From NCBI GenBank assembly GCA_000583135.1, contig JFBG01000007.1, positions 36,079-100,078 on the forward strand: a DNA stretch of 64,000 nt, in the 5' to 3' direction. A model generated the notes under the pieces. It was not told where the DNA came from. It did no database searches and worked only from the letters and a program-made list of their open reading frames with translations. The number at the start of each line of letters is the position of its first letter. Within the stretch, counting starts at the first letter, position 1. Positions 34,171 through 44,487 of this stretch are shown here, piece by piece. The DNA comes from Thioalkalivibrio sp. HK1. GTDB taxonomy: Bacteria > Pseudomonadota > Gammaproteobacteria > HK1. The translations under genes and the position numbers were made by a program.

Positions 34171-34710
34171 TCAATCATCGAAATGCCAGTCGACGACGAT
34201 CCTTGCACGGTCGATCTCGACCGAGCGCACCACATCCCCGAAAAGAAAGGGAATCAGGCGGCGCCTTTCGCCGACCACCACCATCACGTCGTTGGCACCG
34301 GTTTCCAAGATGCGCTCGACCTCGCCCAAGCGCACCCCTTCATGATCGAATACGGAAAGACCGATCAGATCCGTCCAGTAGAACTCGCCGGCTTCGGGCT
34401 CGGGTAAGCGGGATCGATCCGTCGCCAAAGCGCAGCCCCGAAAGGCGCAGGCCGCTTCTCGATCGAGGCAACCATCGAAGCGCACCAGCACTTGGGCGCC
34501 TTGCATCTCGAAGTCCGCGACATCGATCTCCGCCCATCGCCCGTCGCGCTCGATCTGCCATGGCCGGTAGTCGAGGATATTGCCCGAAGGATCGGTGGCC
34601 GAGTGAATCCTCGTCCACCCTCTTACGCCGAAAGCCCCACCGACTCGTCCCACGATCACCTGAGATGACGAGGGATTCGAGGATTTCTTTTCGCCGTCGC
34701 CCTCGTGCAT
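34171..34710 (-). CDS. rimM: Ribosome maturation factor RimM
   Basis: 16S rRNA processing factor of 179 residues that binds S19 during 30S assembly. It has the N-terminal VIVGRVGGAFGVRGWTRIHS beta-barrel signature, LDREAACAFRGCALATDRS, the middle EFYWTDLIGLSVFDHEG and the C-terminal PRC-barrel RRLIPFLFGDVVRSVEI. It lies 23 bp after rpsP and about 140 bp before trmD. Confidence 0.94.
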   Translation of the reverse strand: MHEGDGEKKSSNPSSSQVIVGRVGGAFGVRGWTRIHSATDPSGNILDYRPWQIERDGRWAEIDVADFEMQGAQVLVRFDGCLDREAACAFRGCALATDRSRLPEPEAGEFYWTDLIGLSVFDHEGVRLGEVERILETGANDVMVVVGERRRLIPFLFGDVVRSVEIDRARIVVDWHFDD

Positions 34711-34733
34711 CGCCGCCGAGCGATCCCCTCGTA

Positions 34734-35027
34734 TCAGTCGGCCCGGGTCGGTTCGGAAGTCGACTCGGAAGCCTTCTCGGAGGGCGAATCCGGCAAGCCC
34801 TTGATGAGTTTCGATACCGCATCGGTGATGCGCACCCCGCAAGAGGTCCAGTGCGCAATCCGCTCTCGATCGATACGGACGCGCTCTTCCTTCTCATTGG
34901 CGATGGGGTTGAAAAAGCCGATGCGCTCGATGAAACGCCCGCCGCGCGCATATCGGCTATCCGCAACGACCACATGATAGAAGGGTCGCTTCTTGGCGCC
35001 CGTACGGGCAAGGCGGATGGTCACCAT
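34734..35027 (-). CDS. rpsP: 30S ribosomal protein S16
   Basis: Ribosomal protein S16, 97 residues: [35 protein letters not shown] and the [15 protein letters not shown] segment. A short acidic/serine-rich tail ([18 protein letters not shown]) extends the C-terminus. First gene of the operon; ffh is not upstream. Confidence 0.96.
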   Translation of the reverse strand: MVTIRLARTGAKKRPFYHVVVADSRYARGGRFIERIGFFNPIANEKEERVRIDRERIAHWTSCGVRITDAVSKLIKGLPDSPSEKASESTSEPTRAD

Positions 35028-35197
35028 CTTGATTGATCCTGAAGTTATCGATTCGTATCGGGAAGACCGCCTTCGAAGCGAACATCCTTCCCTGCGTATT
35101 GCGCCCGCTTGGGTATGGCGATCCGATGATCCCCCAAAAAATCCGCACGACTGAGAATCCGCACGATCGGGCGGCAGGCGCATTTTCAAAACGGGTA

Positions 35198-35227
35198 ATT
35201 GTAGCCCCGATCGAGGGGGCGATGCAA
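35198..35227 (-). promoter_or_regulatory. Promoter of the rpsP-rimM-trmD-rplS operon
   Basis: TTGCAT (35222-35227) and TACAAT (35198-35203) on the minus strand with an 18-nt spacer. It lies about 170 bp before the rpsP start. Confidence 0.55.
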
Positions 35228-35303
35228 GCATGGAGATGAAAATATCGAAAAATCCCGCAAATCTTTGCGATGAATCCACCCCCTTCGATCCCTATCTCGG
35301 TCC

Positions 35304-37607
35304 TTATCGTTGCGATTCGGGAGTCATCGCATCGGCGCGAGCCACGGCCAACGCCGTCATGTTGACGATACCGTGCGCGGTGATGGTGCGGGTAACGACT
35401 TGGGCCGAAAGCGCAGCCCCGATCAGAATCGGCCCGATCGCGACCCCGCCGCCGATGACCCGCAGCAGGTTATAGGCGATATTCGCAGCCTCCACATCGG
35501 GCATCACCAAAAGGTTGGCCTGACCCTCGAGCCGGCATTCCGGCATCAAGCGGCTGCGGATCGATTCCGATATCGCGGCATCGGCATGCATTTCCCCGTC
35601 GACCTCGAGATCGGGAGCGATCCGATGCAAGCGGCGAACCGCCTCGCGCATCCGCAAAGCGGTGGGGGAATCTTGGGTACCGAAACTAGAGCGCGAGAGC
35701 AGCGCCACCTTGGGCTCGATCCCGAAACTCCTGACCTCGGCCGCCGCCAGCTGCGTCATTTCCACGAGATGATCGACGCCAGGCTCGGAGGAAATATGGG
35801 TATCGCATATAAAAAAAGTGCCGCTATCGAGGATATGGGCGGAAAGCGTGGAGAGTTCGCTCACTCCTTCTCGCACGCCGATCAGCCCGCTGACATGGTG
35901 CAGGTGCTCATCGAAGCTGCCGACGGTTCCGCACAGCATGGCATCGGCATCGCCCAGCCTCAATGCGAGGGCGGCGACTGCCGTGCCTTGCGAGCGCACC
36001 ACGGCTTTGGCCTCCCTCGGGGAGATCCCCCGCCGTCCCATGACTTTGTGATATTCCTCCCAATAGAGGCGATATCGCTCGTCATCTTGGATATTGACGA
36101 GATCGAAATCCCGATCCGGCACCATATTCAGCCCCATGGACTCGATCCGAGAGAGAATCACATCCGGGCGTCCGACCAGAATCGGTCTGGCCAATTTCTG
36201 GGAGCCGACCTGTTGCGCAGCCTGCAATACCCGCCGATCTTCGCCCTCGCCGTAGACCACGCGTTTGAAGACCTGACGGGCATGCTCGAAAACCGGCTTC
36301 ATCACCAAGCCGGAGCGGAAAACGAACTCGATCAATCGCTCTTGATAGGCATCGAAATCGTCGATCGGACGCGTCGCCACCCCCGATTCCATCGCCGCTT
36401 TCGCCACCGCCGGAGCGAGCTCGAGCAACAATCTGGGATCGAAGGGGCGGGGAATCAATTTCGACGGACCGAAGCGGATCTGCTCGCCCCCGTAGGCGGC
36501 GCTCGCCTGGTCCGATACCCCCTGTCGCGCGAGGTTGGCCAAGGCATCCACGCACGCCAGCTTCATCTCCTCGTTGATCGCGCTCGCCCCGCAATCGAGC
36601 GCGCCGCGAAAGATGAAGGGAAAACAAAGGACATTGTTGACCTGATTGGGATAATCGGATCGACCGGTGGCGATGATCGCATCGGGGCGGGCTTGCCGGG
36701 CGAGCGCAGGGTCGATTTCCGGCTTCGGGTTGGCAAGGGCCAAGATGATCGGCGTTTTCGCCATGCGCCGAACATGATCGGGGGACAGCGTATCGGGTGC
36801 GGAAAGGCCGAGAAAAATATCCGCCCCATCGATCACATCGCCCAAGGTGCGCGCCGAGGTATCGATGGCATAGCGCATCTTCCAAGGATCCATCAACGCC
36901 TCTCGATCGCGATGGACCACCCCGGCGAGGTCGGTCATGACGATATTCTCGCGCCGCAGGCCCATCTTGGTCAGCAAGTCCAAACAGGCGATGGCCGCCG
37001 CCCCCGCCCCCGATGTCACCAACCGCACTTCCTCGGGTGATTTGCCGGCGATATCCAGTGCATTGCGCACCGCGGCTCCCACGATGATGGCGGTTCCGTG
37101 CTGATCGTCGTGAAAGACCGGGATCCGCATCCGCTTGCGCAAGGTCGACTCGATTTCGAAGCATTCGGGGGCCTTGATATCTTCGAGGTTGATACCCCCG
37201 AAGGTCGGCTCCAAACTAGCCACGATATCGCAAAAACGAGCCGGATCTTGCTCTGCGATCTCGATATCGAAACCATCGATACCGGAGAATTTGCGAAAGA
37301 GCACCGCCTTGCCTTCCATCACCGGCTTGGCCGCCAACGGGCCGATCGATCCAAGACCGAGCACCGCGCTTCCGTTGGTGATCACCGCCACCAAGTTCGA
37401 GCGAGCGGTCAAGGAGGAAACTTCCGCCGGATCGGCGACGATGGCATTGCAGGCGGCGGCCACCCCCGGGGAGTAGGCGAGCGAGAGATCGTGCTGATTG
37501 GCCAAAGGCTTGGTCGCTCCGATCGCCAATTTGCCCGGTACCGGCAGGCGATGATAGGCAAGAGCGTCTTTGAACAGCGGGTCGGAAAATCGATCGGGAT
37601 CGGTCAT
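35304..37607 (-). CDS. maeB: NADP-dependent malic enzyme with phosphotransacetylase-like domain
   Basis: Oxidative decarboxylation of malate to pyruvate. It is a 767-residue fusion: malic enzyme (about 1-430) followed by a phosphate acetyltransferase-like domain. Motifs are [66 protein letters not shown] (metal and catalytic region) and [15 protein letters not shown] for NADP. The C-terminal domain (from about 435) usually lacks transacetylase activity and gives acetyl-CoA regulation in MaeB enzymes. Its length equals the typical 750-770 residues. It stands alone, separated from the rpsP operon by about 280 bp. Confidence 0.95.
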   Translation of the reverse strand: MTDPDRFSDPLFKDALAYHRLPVPGKLAIGATKPLANQHDLSLAYSPGVAAACNAIVADPAEVSSLTARSNLVAVITNGSAVLGLGSIGPLAAKPVMEGKAVLFRKFSGIDGFDIEIAEQDPARFCDIVASLEPTFGGINLEDIKAPECFEIESTLRKRMRIPVFHDDQHGTAIIVGAAVRNALDIAGKSPEEVRLVTSGAGAAAIACLDLLTKMGLRRENIVMTDLAGVVHRDREALMDPWKMRYAIDTSARTLGDVIDGADIFLGLSAPDTLSPDHVRRMAKTPIILALANPKPEIDPALARQARPDAIIATGRSDYPNQVNNVLCFPFIFRGALDCGASAINEEMKLACVDALANLARQGVSDQASAAYGGEQIRFGPSKLIPRPFDPRLLLELAPAVAKAAMESGVATRPIDDFDAYQERLIEFVFRSGLVMKPVFEHARQVFKRVVYGEGEDRRVLQAAQQVGSQKLARPILVGRPDVILSRIESMGLNMVPDRDFDLVNIQDDERYRLYWEEYHKVMGRRGISPREAKAVVRSQGTAVAALALRLGDADAMLCGTVGSFDEHLHHVSGLIGVREGVSELSTLSAHILDSGTFFICDTHISSEPGVDHLVEMTQLAAAEVRSFGIEPKVALLSRSSFGTQDSPTALRMREAVRRLHRIAPDLEVDGEMHADAAISESIRSRLMPECRLEGQANLLVMPDVEAANIAYNLLRVIGGGVAIGPILIGAALSAQVVTRTITAHGIVNMTALAVARADAMTPESQR

Positions 37608-38034
37608 GGATATCGAAAAAGCCGAAGGAGGGGATCAAAAAAAGGAGGGTGGATTATGATGGCGATCGCTCCGTGCGGATCGACTTCCAAGGAGATCGAC
37701 CCTCGGGTTCGCAGATGCCATATTCGGCATAATACACATACCCGCTTGCGATCACGGGTTCAAGATATCGTACATCGTCGCCGCCTCGAAAATGTCGACC
37801 GACAGGAGGGATCGATGCTTCGGCGGCGCGCAAGATGTCGATATCGCCCCCGTCTCGGCGATCCGACCGTGGCGCTCCATCGAGATCCTGTTGCGAACGC
37901 CCGATCGATCGGGCGTTTTGAAAGCGATCTTCGAACCGACGCTTCGATCCCGATACGAGCGAAATCGCCGCTTCGATCAAGAAGCGGCTTCGTCGATCGA
38001 AACTCAACCACCCTTTGATGCGGATCATCCGAAG
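37608..38034. other. Divergent region maeB / VWA gene (427 bp)
   Basis: No supported gene. Open frames here are continuous with the VWA gene frame but lack protein-like conservation. Confidence 0.4.
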
Positions 38035-38787
38035 ATGGCCAATCAGCGCACCGATCACCTTCCCTTGTCTTCCAAGGGCTCCAAGGAGATATCCACCTCC
38101 GACGAGGTCGACCGCTTCCTTGCGCGGGCCGCCCGCACCCCGCTTTCGACCGAGCGACAGGGCCGGGGAAGACTGCTCTTTGCCATGGATGCCACCGCCA
38201 GTCGCGAACGAACTTGGGATCGCGCTTGCCACATCCAAGGCGAGATGTTCACCGTCACCGATGCCATCGGCGGTCTGTCGGTACAACTTTGTCATTATCG
38301 CGGATTCCATGAATTCGAAGCCGGGCCTTGGCTTTCGAACGCCAAGGATCTGCTGGCGCGGATGAGCGCCGTGCGCTGCGCCGCCGGCGCCACCCAAATC
38401 GAACGGGTGCTGCGTCATGCCGCTTCGCAAGCCGAAAAGGCTCGCATCGATGCCATGGTCTTCGTCGGTGATTGCGTCGAGGAGGATGTCGATCGCCTCT
38501 GCGCCGCCGCCGGGGTCTTGCGCTTGCACTCGATCCCGGTCTTCATCTTCCATGAGGGATACGATCCGAGCGCCGAAAGGGCCTTCGGCGAGATCGCCCG
38601 ACTCACCGGCGGGGCTTGCTGCCGCTTCGATGCCTCCAGCGCAGCGGAACTTCGGGATCTGCTACGCGCGGTGGCCACCTACGCCGCCGGAGGCCGCTTG
38701 GCTCTCAAGGCACTGGGCAAGCGCGAGGGCGGGGCCATCCGGCTGCTCGAACACTCCCTGCCCCCGCCGACTCGGACCGGGAGATGA
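38035..38787 (+). CDS. VWA-domain-containing protein
   Basis: Protein of 250 residues with a von Willebrand A-like fold. LLFAMDATASR has a MIDAS-type D-x-T-x-S (Asp52, Thr54, Ser56) and IDAMVFVGDCVEEDVDRL corresponds to a central strand. IPVFIFHEGYD and GEIARLTGGACCRFD follow. No signal peptide, so it is cytoplasmic. The next gene, a membrane DnaJ-domain protein, begins four bases after the stop; this pairing suggests a joint function, which is not known. Confidence 0.8.
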   Translation: MANQRTDHLPLSSKGSKEISTSDEVDRFLARAARTPLSTERQGRGRLLFAMDATASRERTWDRACHIQGEMFTVTDAIGGLSVQLCHYRGFHEFEAGPWLSNAKDLLARMSAVRCAAGATQIERVLRHAASQAEKARIDAMVFVGDCVEEDVDRLCAAAGVLRLHSIPVFIFHEGYDPSAERAFGEIARLTGGACCRFDASSAAELRDLLRAVATYAAGGRLALKALGKREGGAIRLLEHSLPPPTRTGR

Positions 38788-38791
38788 AGGC

Positions 38792-39544
38792 ATGCACCCT
38801 TTGCTGCTGCTCGCCGCTCTGGTCGCGATCCTCATTCTGATCAGTTGGTATAAACGCGCCCCCGAAGCCAGTCGCCGACGATTTCGCAATCGAGGTCTTC
38901 TGATCGGGGGCGGGGCCTTGCTTCTCTTCGCCCTTCTCACGGGTCGATTGCATCCGCTTTTCGCGGCCTTGGGCGCCGTCGTCCCCTTGGCTTGGCGGGC
39001 CATCGGCCTGTTCCAGACCTTTCAGAACCTGCGTTCCTTCACCCGACAAATGCATGCCGGGGCATCCCCCGGTCATACCCCCGGCCAACACTCGGAAGTG
39101 ACCACCGCTTTTTTGCACATGCGGCTCGATCATGACACGGGGGCGATGGAAGGCAGCGTGCTCAAAGGGCGCTTCGAGGGATGCGATCTGGGCGATCTCG
39201 ATCTCGAACGACTCCTCGAATTGCTGGCCGAATGCAAGGCGCACGATCGACGATCCGCCGCCTTGATCGAGGCTTGGCTGGATCGCGGCTTCGAGGGCTG
39301 GCGCGACCATGACGCTTGTGCCTCGGCGGGGGATGGCCGACAAGCCAAGGGAAGCGCCGGGCTCGATGACGCCGAGGCGCGGGCGATCTTGGGAGTCGGG
39401 CCCGATGCCACGAAAGAGGAGATCGTCAATGCCCACCGGAGCCTGATGCAGCGGATGCACCCGGATCGAGGAGGCACCGACTATCTCGCATCGAGGCTCA
39501 ATGCGGCGCGGGATCGATTGCTCGCCTCGCTCGATGGATCTTGA
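38792..39544 (+). CDS. Membrane-anchored DnaJ-domain protein
   Basis: Protein of 250 residues with two or three N-terminal transmembrane helices (about 2-19, 36-50, 54-70), a middle region resembling TerB-like domains (LLELLAECKAHDRRSAALIEAWL), and a C-terminal J-domain with HPDRGG. J-domains stimulate DnaK ATPase. The layout resembles DjlA/TIM14-type proteins, which recruit DnaK to membranes. It is separated by four bases from the VWA gene and is therefore co-transcribed. The substrate is unknown. Confidence 0.83.
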   Translation: MHPLLLLAALVAILILISWYKRAPEASRRRFRNRGLLIGGGALLLFALLTGRLHPLFAALGAVVPLAWRAIGLFQTFQNLRSFTRQMHAGASPGHTPGQHSEVTTAFLHMRLDHDTGAMEGSVLKGRFEGCDLGDLDLERLLELLAECKAHDRRSAALIEAWLDRGFEGWRDHDACASAGDGRQAKGSAGLDDAEARAILGVGPDATKEEIVNAHRSLMQRMHPDRGGTDYLASRLNAARDRLLASLDGS

Positions 39545-39711
39545 AAAAACCGAAAACGCCGATCCCGATCGATCCCGTCGGGCTTGGCTTGGATCTCGAC
39601 CATCCTCGACGGGGCACCTTGTGGGGTGGATGGCAAACGACCCTTCGACAAAACTTTTGCCGACTCGCAAGCACACCCTCGGGTAAGGGGATCGGCACCA
39701 AAGGCTCTTTG

Positions 39712-40443
39712 CTAAAACACCGAAAGCTTGATCCCCACTCCCGCCAATCCCGCCATCAACCACTTGCGAAAGATCGGCGGACTCATGCAAGAGCGAATTC
39801 GGGCACCGATGACCATGCCCGCCACGGCGGGGATCACCGCCGCCGCCGAAAGAAGACCGGCATCCGGCCGATAGGCATCGTGCCCTATCAGAATCGCCGC
39901 CAAAGCGATCGTCGATAGGCTGAAAGCGATACCCATCATCTGCACCAATTCATCGCGCTCCATCCCCAAAGCCTCGAGGTACATGACGAGGGGGATCACG
40001 AAAGTGCCGGTAAATCCGGTGATCAGTCCGTTCAAAAAACCGACGAGCGGCGTTGCAATCCCCTCCATCCGTGCCGGAACGGACCATCTCACGGAAAAAA
40101 CCCCCAAGCCTGCATAGACGATCAGCACCACCCCCAAAAACCGATCCATCGACTGCGGGGCTTCGAGAAAGATATGACGGTAGCCGATCCATATCGCAAC
40201 CGGAATCAACATCAGCGCAGGCCAAAAACGGATCGAAAGGGCGAGCGCTCGCCCGCCGATCGACGCCTGCCAAAGATTGGTGAGCAACGATGGGATCACC
40301 AACAAGGGGATGGCCTCCTCGATCCCGAAGCGGGCGCTGAGCAGCGCTAACGATACCGTCGGCAACCCCAATCCGACGATCCCCTTGACGCCCCCGGCGA
40401 AGAGGAAGACGAGCAGCACGATGATCGCATCAAAGGGATCCAT
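39712..40443 (-). CDS. TauE/SafE-family sulfite/organosulfonate exporter
   Basis: Inner-membrane permease of 243 residues with about eight helices and the two TauE half-repeat motifs: VFLFAGGVKGIVGLGLPTVSLALL near the N-terminus and LVGFLNGLITGFTGTFVIPLVMYL in the second half. The family exports sulfite, sulfoacetate or related anions. The start MDPFDAIIV is chosen because transmembrane segments begin there. If the UxaA-type lyase in this genome is SuyAB, a sulfite exporter would fit, but the genes are 33 kb apart. Confidence 0.85.
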   Translation of the reverse strand: MDPFDAIIVLLVFLFAGGVKGIVGLGLPTVSLALLSARFGIEEAIPLLVIPSLLTNLWQASIGGRALALSIRFWPALMLIPVAIWIGYRHIFLEAPQSMDRFLGVVLIVYAGLGVFSVRWSVPARMEGIATPLVGFLNGLITGFTGTFVIPLVMYLEALGMERDELVQMMGIAFSLSTIALAAILIGHDAYRPDAGLLSAAAVIPAVAGMVIGARIRSCMSPPIFRKWLMAGLAGVGIKLSVF

Positions 40444-40907
40444 CCGCCTTCCTTGCCCGAGGCGCATCCGACGAGCGAAGCGATATCCCCAAACCCTCGA
40501 TCTCGCCTTTCGAGCCCCGACGATATCGGGGTCTGAAAGCCCAAGATCCCGTCTCGGGCGACGATGGGGACTGCGCCCGAAAACACGGCGTAGACCGAGC
40601 ATCGATGGCTTCGGGCGATGCGCCCCGAAACGACATCATGTCATCGAATCCTTCCATAAAAAACCACCCATGACCTGCCCCCCTTATCGCTCGAAAAAGG
40701 CAATCGCCATCCCCATATCCAAGATAAGCGGGGGCCGAGAATATATAATCGTCAAGGAGCGGCAATCGGTGGCTTCCACGGTCGATCGCTTCTCGGTCCT
40801 TCAAAGCCCGACCTTCGAAGGGCGAGAGTGCATGACACCTGTGCGTCAAGGGATTTTTCAACACCCTTTTTTCGTGAATCGACAAGCAATCATCCGAGGA
40901 GATTTCA
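40444..40907. other. Divergent region TauE gene / cytochrome c gene (464 bp)
   Basis: No supported gene. A TATAAT at 40744-40749 on the plus strand is a possible -10 for the cytochrome gene, without a convincing -35. Confidence 0.35.
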
Positions 40908-41477
40908 GTGAGCAAGGCTGATGATGTTTTTTGGCGGCAGTTCGGGATGATAGTGGTTCTTCTGACGATTTTCGGCTTCGCCATGTATTTCCTTGCAAAG
41001 GCGATCGGCAGCGAAGCCTACGCAAGGATGCAGCACGATCCCGATGCGATCGCCCAACGAATCGCTCCCGTCGGCAATGCTCGCATCGGCGACCCCGAGG
41101 CTCGATTGGCGGCCGCAACCCCCCAAAGCGCACAAGCCTTGCAAGACCAAAGCGACTCCCTCGATGCTTCCGCCTCGCAAACGGACGCAAGCGGCGAGAA
41201 CGTGACCATGGCCGCCGCCGATGCCGCCGGCGAGGAGATCTACAAAAGCGCTTGTTTCGCCTGCCATTTGAGCGGAGCGGGAGGAGCGCCGAAACTCGAA
41301 GACAAGAGCGCATGGGAAACGAGGGCCGCCCAAGGCTTCGATACCCTCTTGCAATCGGTGATCAACGGCAAAGGAGCGATGCCCCCGAAGGGTGGATTCA
41401 TGCACCTGACGGATGACGATCTGCGAGCCGCCATCCACTATATGCTCGATCAAGCGGGCGTATCGGCCGACGGATAA
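40908..41477 (+). CDS. Membrane-anchored c-type cytochrome (c5-like)
   Basis: Monohaem cytochrome of 189 residues. An uncleaved N-terminal transmembrane helix (about 12-31) anchors it, an Ala/Asp/Ser-rich linker follows, and the C-terminal haem domain has CFACH (Cys116, Cys119, His120) and the axial Met158 in GAMPPKGG. The GAGGAPKL and MHLTDDDLRAAIHYML segments are typical of class I c5-type domains. It would carry electrons at the periplasmic face. Translation starts at a GTG. It is followed by a strong terminator, so it is monocistronic. Confidence 0.88.
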   Translation: MSKADDVFWRQFGMIVVLLTIFGFAMYFLAKAIGSEAYARMQHDPDAIAQRIAPVGNARIGDPEARLAAATPQSAQALQDQSDSLDASASQTDASGENVTMAAADAAGEEIYKSACFACHLSGAGGAPKLEDKSAWETRAAQGFDTLLQSVINGKGAMPPKGGFMHLTDDDLRAAIHYMLDQAGVSADG

Positions 41478-41522
41478 AACGCATCGGTCGGATCCCCCTC
41501 GACAAGGCATCGACCGCCGATC

Positions 41523-41557
41523 CCGACCCCGACAATCCCCGGGGTCGGTATTTTTTT
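41523..41557 (+). terminator. Rho-independent terminator after cytochrome c gene
   Basis: Stem of 8-9 bp, CCGACCCC(G) with (C)GGGGTCGG (41523-41531/41540-41548), followed by TATTTTTTT. Confidence 0.92.
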
Positions 41558-41773
41558 GCAACCCGCAAGCCTCCCGCTCATCGGTCGGCGACATCATCAA
41601 GGGATAGGGACCGATACCTCGGGATATCGAAAGTGCATCCTGTCTATCGAGCTATCATGCTATCGAAGGCGATACGAAGCGATGACAAGCCCGATCGGCC
41701 AATGAAGAGGGCGGCAACGATCCCGATGCCGAAAATGCCCGAATCGAAAATGGTATGAACACGCCTTCGGCCA

Positions 41774-44068
41774 TCATGCTATCGGCGATAGCTTCGCATA
41801 GGCGATGACGAGCCACTTACTGCCGGCCCTTTCGAATCTGACCTGCACCCGCCCGTGCTCGTCCTGGCCTTCGAAGTGCAAGACCGTCCCCTCTCCGAAT
41901 TTCGGATGGGAGACGCGCTGCCCCAAACGCAGCCCTCCCATCTCGGTGGTCGTCGCCTGCGCCGCCGACATCATCCGATTGGGAGCGTTGCCGAAAGCGC
42001 TCCTTCGGCCTTGATTGGCGTATCCGAAAGAGTCCGAGCTCGAGGCACGAAGCGGTCGGCTGATAGTGCCCCCCATCTTCTCGCGGTGCACCCGATTTGA
42101 GGGGATCTCATTCAAAAATCGAGAAGGGACGCTCTCGTTGCTGCTCGTCCCGTGCAAACGCCGGGTCTCGGCGTATGACATGTGGAGTTTTCGCTTGGCC
42201 CGGGTCATGCCCACATAACAAAGCCGCCTTTCCTCCTCGAGCTTGTCGGGATCCTCCATGCTGAGATTATGAGGAAAGAGCCCCTCCTCCATCCCGCATA
42301 GAAAGACGACCGGAAATTCCAAACCCTTGGCGGCATGCAAGGTCATCAGCTGCACCCTTCCCGTTCGCTCTTGCACCGCCTGCTCGTCGTCCTCCTGATC
42401 CCCGGCATCGAGAGAAGCCCGATCCAGGAACTGGCTCAAATCGTCCTGCAAGGGCTCCCCTTCGTCATCCTCGCTCGCTTCTTCGGCGACGAACTCCTCG
42501 GCGGCCGATAGCAGCTCTTCGAGATTGCTGATTTTGGTATCCAAAGGATCCTTGTTCTTCTTTGCATAGTGTTCGCGCAGATCGCTGCGATCGATGGCGA
42601 TCTGTACCCGGTCTTTGAGCGATAGCCCGACGAATTCATCGGCGATGGAATCGATCAGATCGAGGAAAGCGCGCAGGGATTCACGCGCCCGGGCCGTCAG
42701 CGTCGATCGCTGGATCATCGACCGCGCCGTCACCCATAGCGATTGTCCTTGGGCCACCGATCCCTCGTGTAAAAGGCCGATGGTGCGATCCCCGATCCCC
42801 CGAGGCGGAAAGTTGACGACGCGGGCAAAGGCGACATCATCGTCTCGATTCAACGCCAAGCGGCAATAAGCCAGCGCATTCTTGATCTCCCCTCGGGCAT
42901 AAAAACGCAGCCCCCCGTAGACCCGAAAGGGGATGCGGCTTGCGCTCAGACACGATTCCAAAATGCGCGACTGGGCGCTGACCCGATATAAAACCGCGAA
43001 ATCATCGTATCTTCCGCTCGCCGGAAAAAGCCGCTCGATCCCCTCGACGATGATATCCGCCTCGTCCCTTTCGTTGTAGGCGGCGTAGATCGAAACCGGC
43101 TCTCCGCTTTCATCCGCGGTCCATAGATTTTTTCCCAAACGCCCTCGATTGTGATCGATCAAGCCATTGGCGGCGGCGAGGATATTCCCGGTCGAACGAT
43201 AATTCTGCTCCAAGCGGATCGTCGTCACATTCGAGAAATCCCGATCGAATTTCCGGATATTGTCGATTCGGGCACCGCGCCATCCGTAGATGGACTGATC
43301 GTCATCGCCGACACAATACAACTGGCTATGGTCGCCGCCGGCCAGAAGGCGCAACCATCGATATTGCATCTCATTGGTATCTTGAAATTCGTCGACCAAT
43401 AGATGAACGAAGCGCTCTTGATAAGCGGACAGGATCTCTCGCCTTTTATCGAGCAACTCGTTGCAGCGAAGCAAGAGCTCGGCGAAATCCACCAACCCCG
43501 AGCGCTCGCAAGACTTCTCGTAGAGATCATAGATCTGCGCCTTGCGATCGAGCAGGGCTTCGTCCTCGTGATCCGCGAAATGATCCTTCGCCCTCGCCGC
43601 CCGAACCCCTTGATCCTTCCAATCGTTGATGAATGCCTGCACCCGACGCGGCGCCCATCTTTTGGGATCGAGGCCGAGTTCGTCGAGCACTTGCCGGATC
43701 AGGCGGTGTTGATCGTCGTTGTCGATGATTTGAAACTCTTGCGGCAATCCGGCCTCGAGCGGATTCCTGCGCAACATCCGATGGGCCAATCCGTGAAAGG
43801 TGCCCATCCACATCGCACCGCTCGGTCGATGCGTGATCGCCTCGATACGAGAGCGCATCTCCTTCGCCGCCTTGTTGGTGAAGGTGACCGCCAAAAGATT
43901 GTGCAATCCGAGATCCGGATGCTCGCTCAACAACCATGCGATACGGTGCACCAATACCCTCGTCTTGCCGCTGCCGGCACCGGCGAGGACCAGATAATTC
44001 CCGAAAGGGGCGATCACCGCCTCTCGCTGCTTGTCGTTGAGACCGTCGGTCAGGCTTGTCGTATCCAT
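41774..44068 (-). CDS. uvrD: DNA helicase II (UvrD/PcrA family)
   Basis: Superfamily 1A 3'-5' helicase of 764 residues, acting in nucleotide excision and mismatch repair. It begins MDTTSLTDGLNDKQREAV. The Q-motif is followed by Walker A AGAGSGKTRVL, the motif II region LLVDEFQDTNEMQYRWL (DEFQD), GDDDQSIYGWRGA, the LEQNYRST motif, and VQLMTLHAAKGLEFPVVF with GLFPH. The C-terminal tail carries GLRLGQRVSHPKFGEGTVL, the UvrD Tudor-like RNA polymerase-interaction module. Convergent with the cytochrome c gene. Confidence 0.95.
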   Translation of the reverse strand: MDTTSLTDGLNDKQREAVIAPFGNYLVLAGAGSGKTRVLVHRIAWLLSEHPDLGLHNLLAVTFTNKAAKEMRSRIEAITHRPSGAMWMGTFHGLAHRMLRRNPLEAGLPQEFQIIDNDDQHRLIRQVLDELGLDPKRWAPRRVQAFINDWKDQGVRAARAKDHFADHEDEALLDRKAQIYDLYEKSCERSGLVDFAELLLRCNELLDKRREILSAYQERFVHLLVDEFQDTNEMQYRWLRLLAGGDHSQLYCVGDDDQSIYGWRGARIDNIRKFDRDFSNVTTIRLEQNYRSTGNILAAANGLIDHNRGRLGKNLWTADESGEPVSIYAAYNERDEADIIVEGIERLFPASGRYDDFAVLYRVSAQSRILESCLSASRIPFRVYGGLRFYARGEIKNALAYCRLALNRDDDVAFARVVNFPPRGIGDRTIGLLHEGSVAQGQSLWVTARSMIQRSTLTARARESLRAFLDLIDSIADEFVGLSLKDRVQIAIDRSDLREHYAKKNKDPLDTKISNLEELLSAAEEFVAEEASEDDEGEPLQDDLSQFLDRASLDAGDQEDDEQAVQERTGRVQLMTLHAAKGLEFPVVFLCGMEEGLFPHNLSMEDPDKLEEERRLCYVGMTRAKRKLHMSYAETRRLHGTSSNESVPSRFLNEIPSNRVHREKMGGTISRPLRASSSDSFGYANQGRRSAFGNAPNRMMSAAQATTTEMGGLRLGQRVSHPKFGEGTVLHFEGQDEHGRVQVRFERAGSKWLVIAYAKLSPIA

Positions 44069-44487
44069 CTCGCTATCGAAATCGAGGCTTTGGAATCCAA
44101 GGCCGAATGAAGGGAGAGATCGGGTGCGAAGATCCCCGATCCCCTGCAAAAAAACGCATATCGAAGGCACAAAAGGGTGAATTTACCACCGACCCTTCGC
44201 CGCCGACAAATCGAATGGATCAAAGCCATCTATGGGGTGCAAAAAAGCGGCGCCGGAGGCGATGGATTTTTCCGTCGATTCGATCGATGGCCGGAAGCGA
44301 TGGTCGGATCGATGGTTCGAAGGCAAATATCGAGATTCCACGAGCGCCTCATCACCGGCATCGCTCTCGCACCGATGCTCGATGCGCATCCGAAGACAAG
44401 GGCTAAGATACACTTGCCACTTTATGCGATGATCCTGCGCCCGATCGCTTGAGCGATGCGATGGCGAACCATGAACGAGGGCTCTCG
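44069..44487. other. Divergent region uvrD / pmbA (about 420 bp)
   Basis: No supported gene or RNA. GAGGG six bases before 44488 is the ribosome binding site that selects the pmbA start. Confidence 0.4.

Noticed and set aside
35310..37040. 576-codon plus-strand open frame
   Set aside because: Antisense to maeB, whose motifs are complete.
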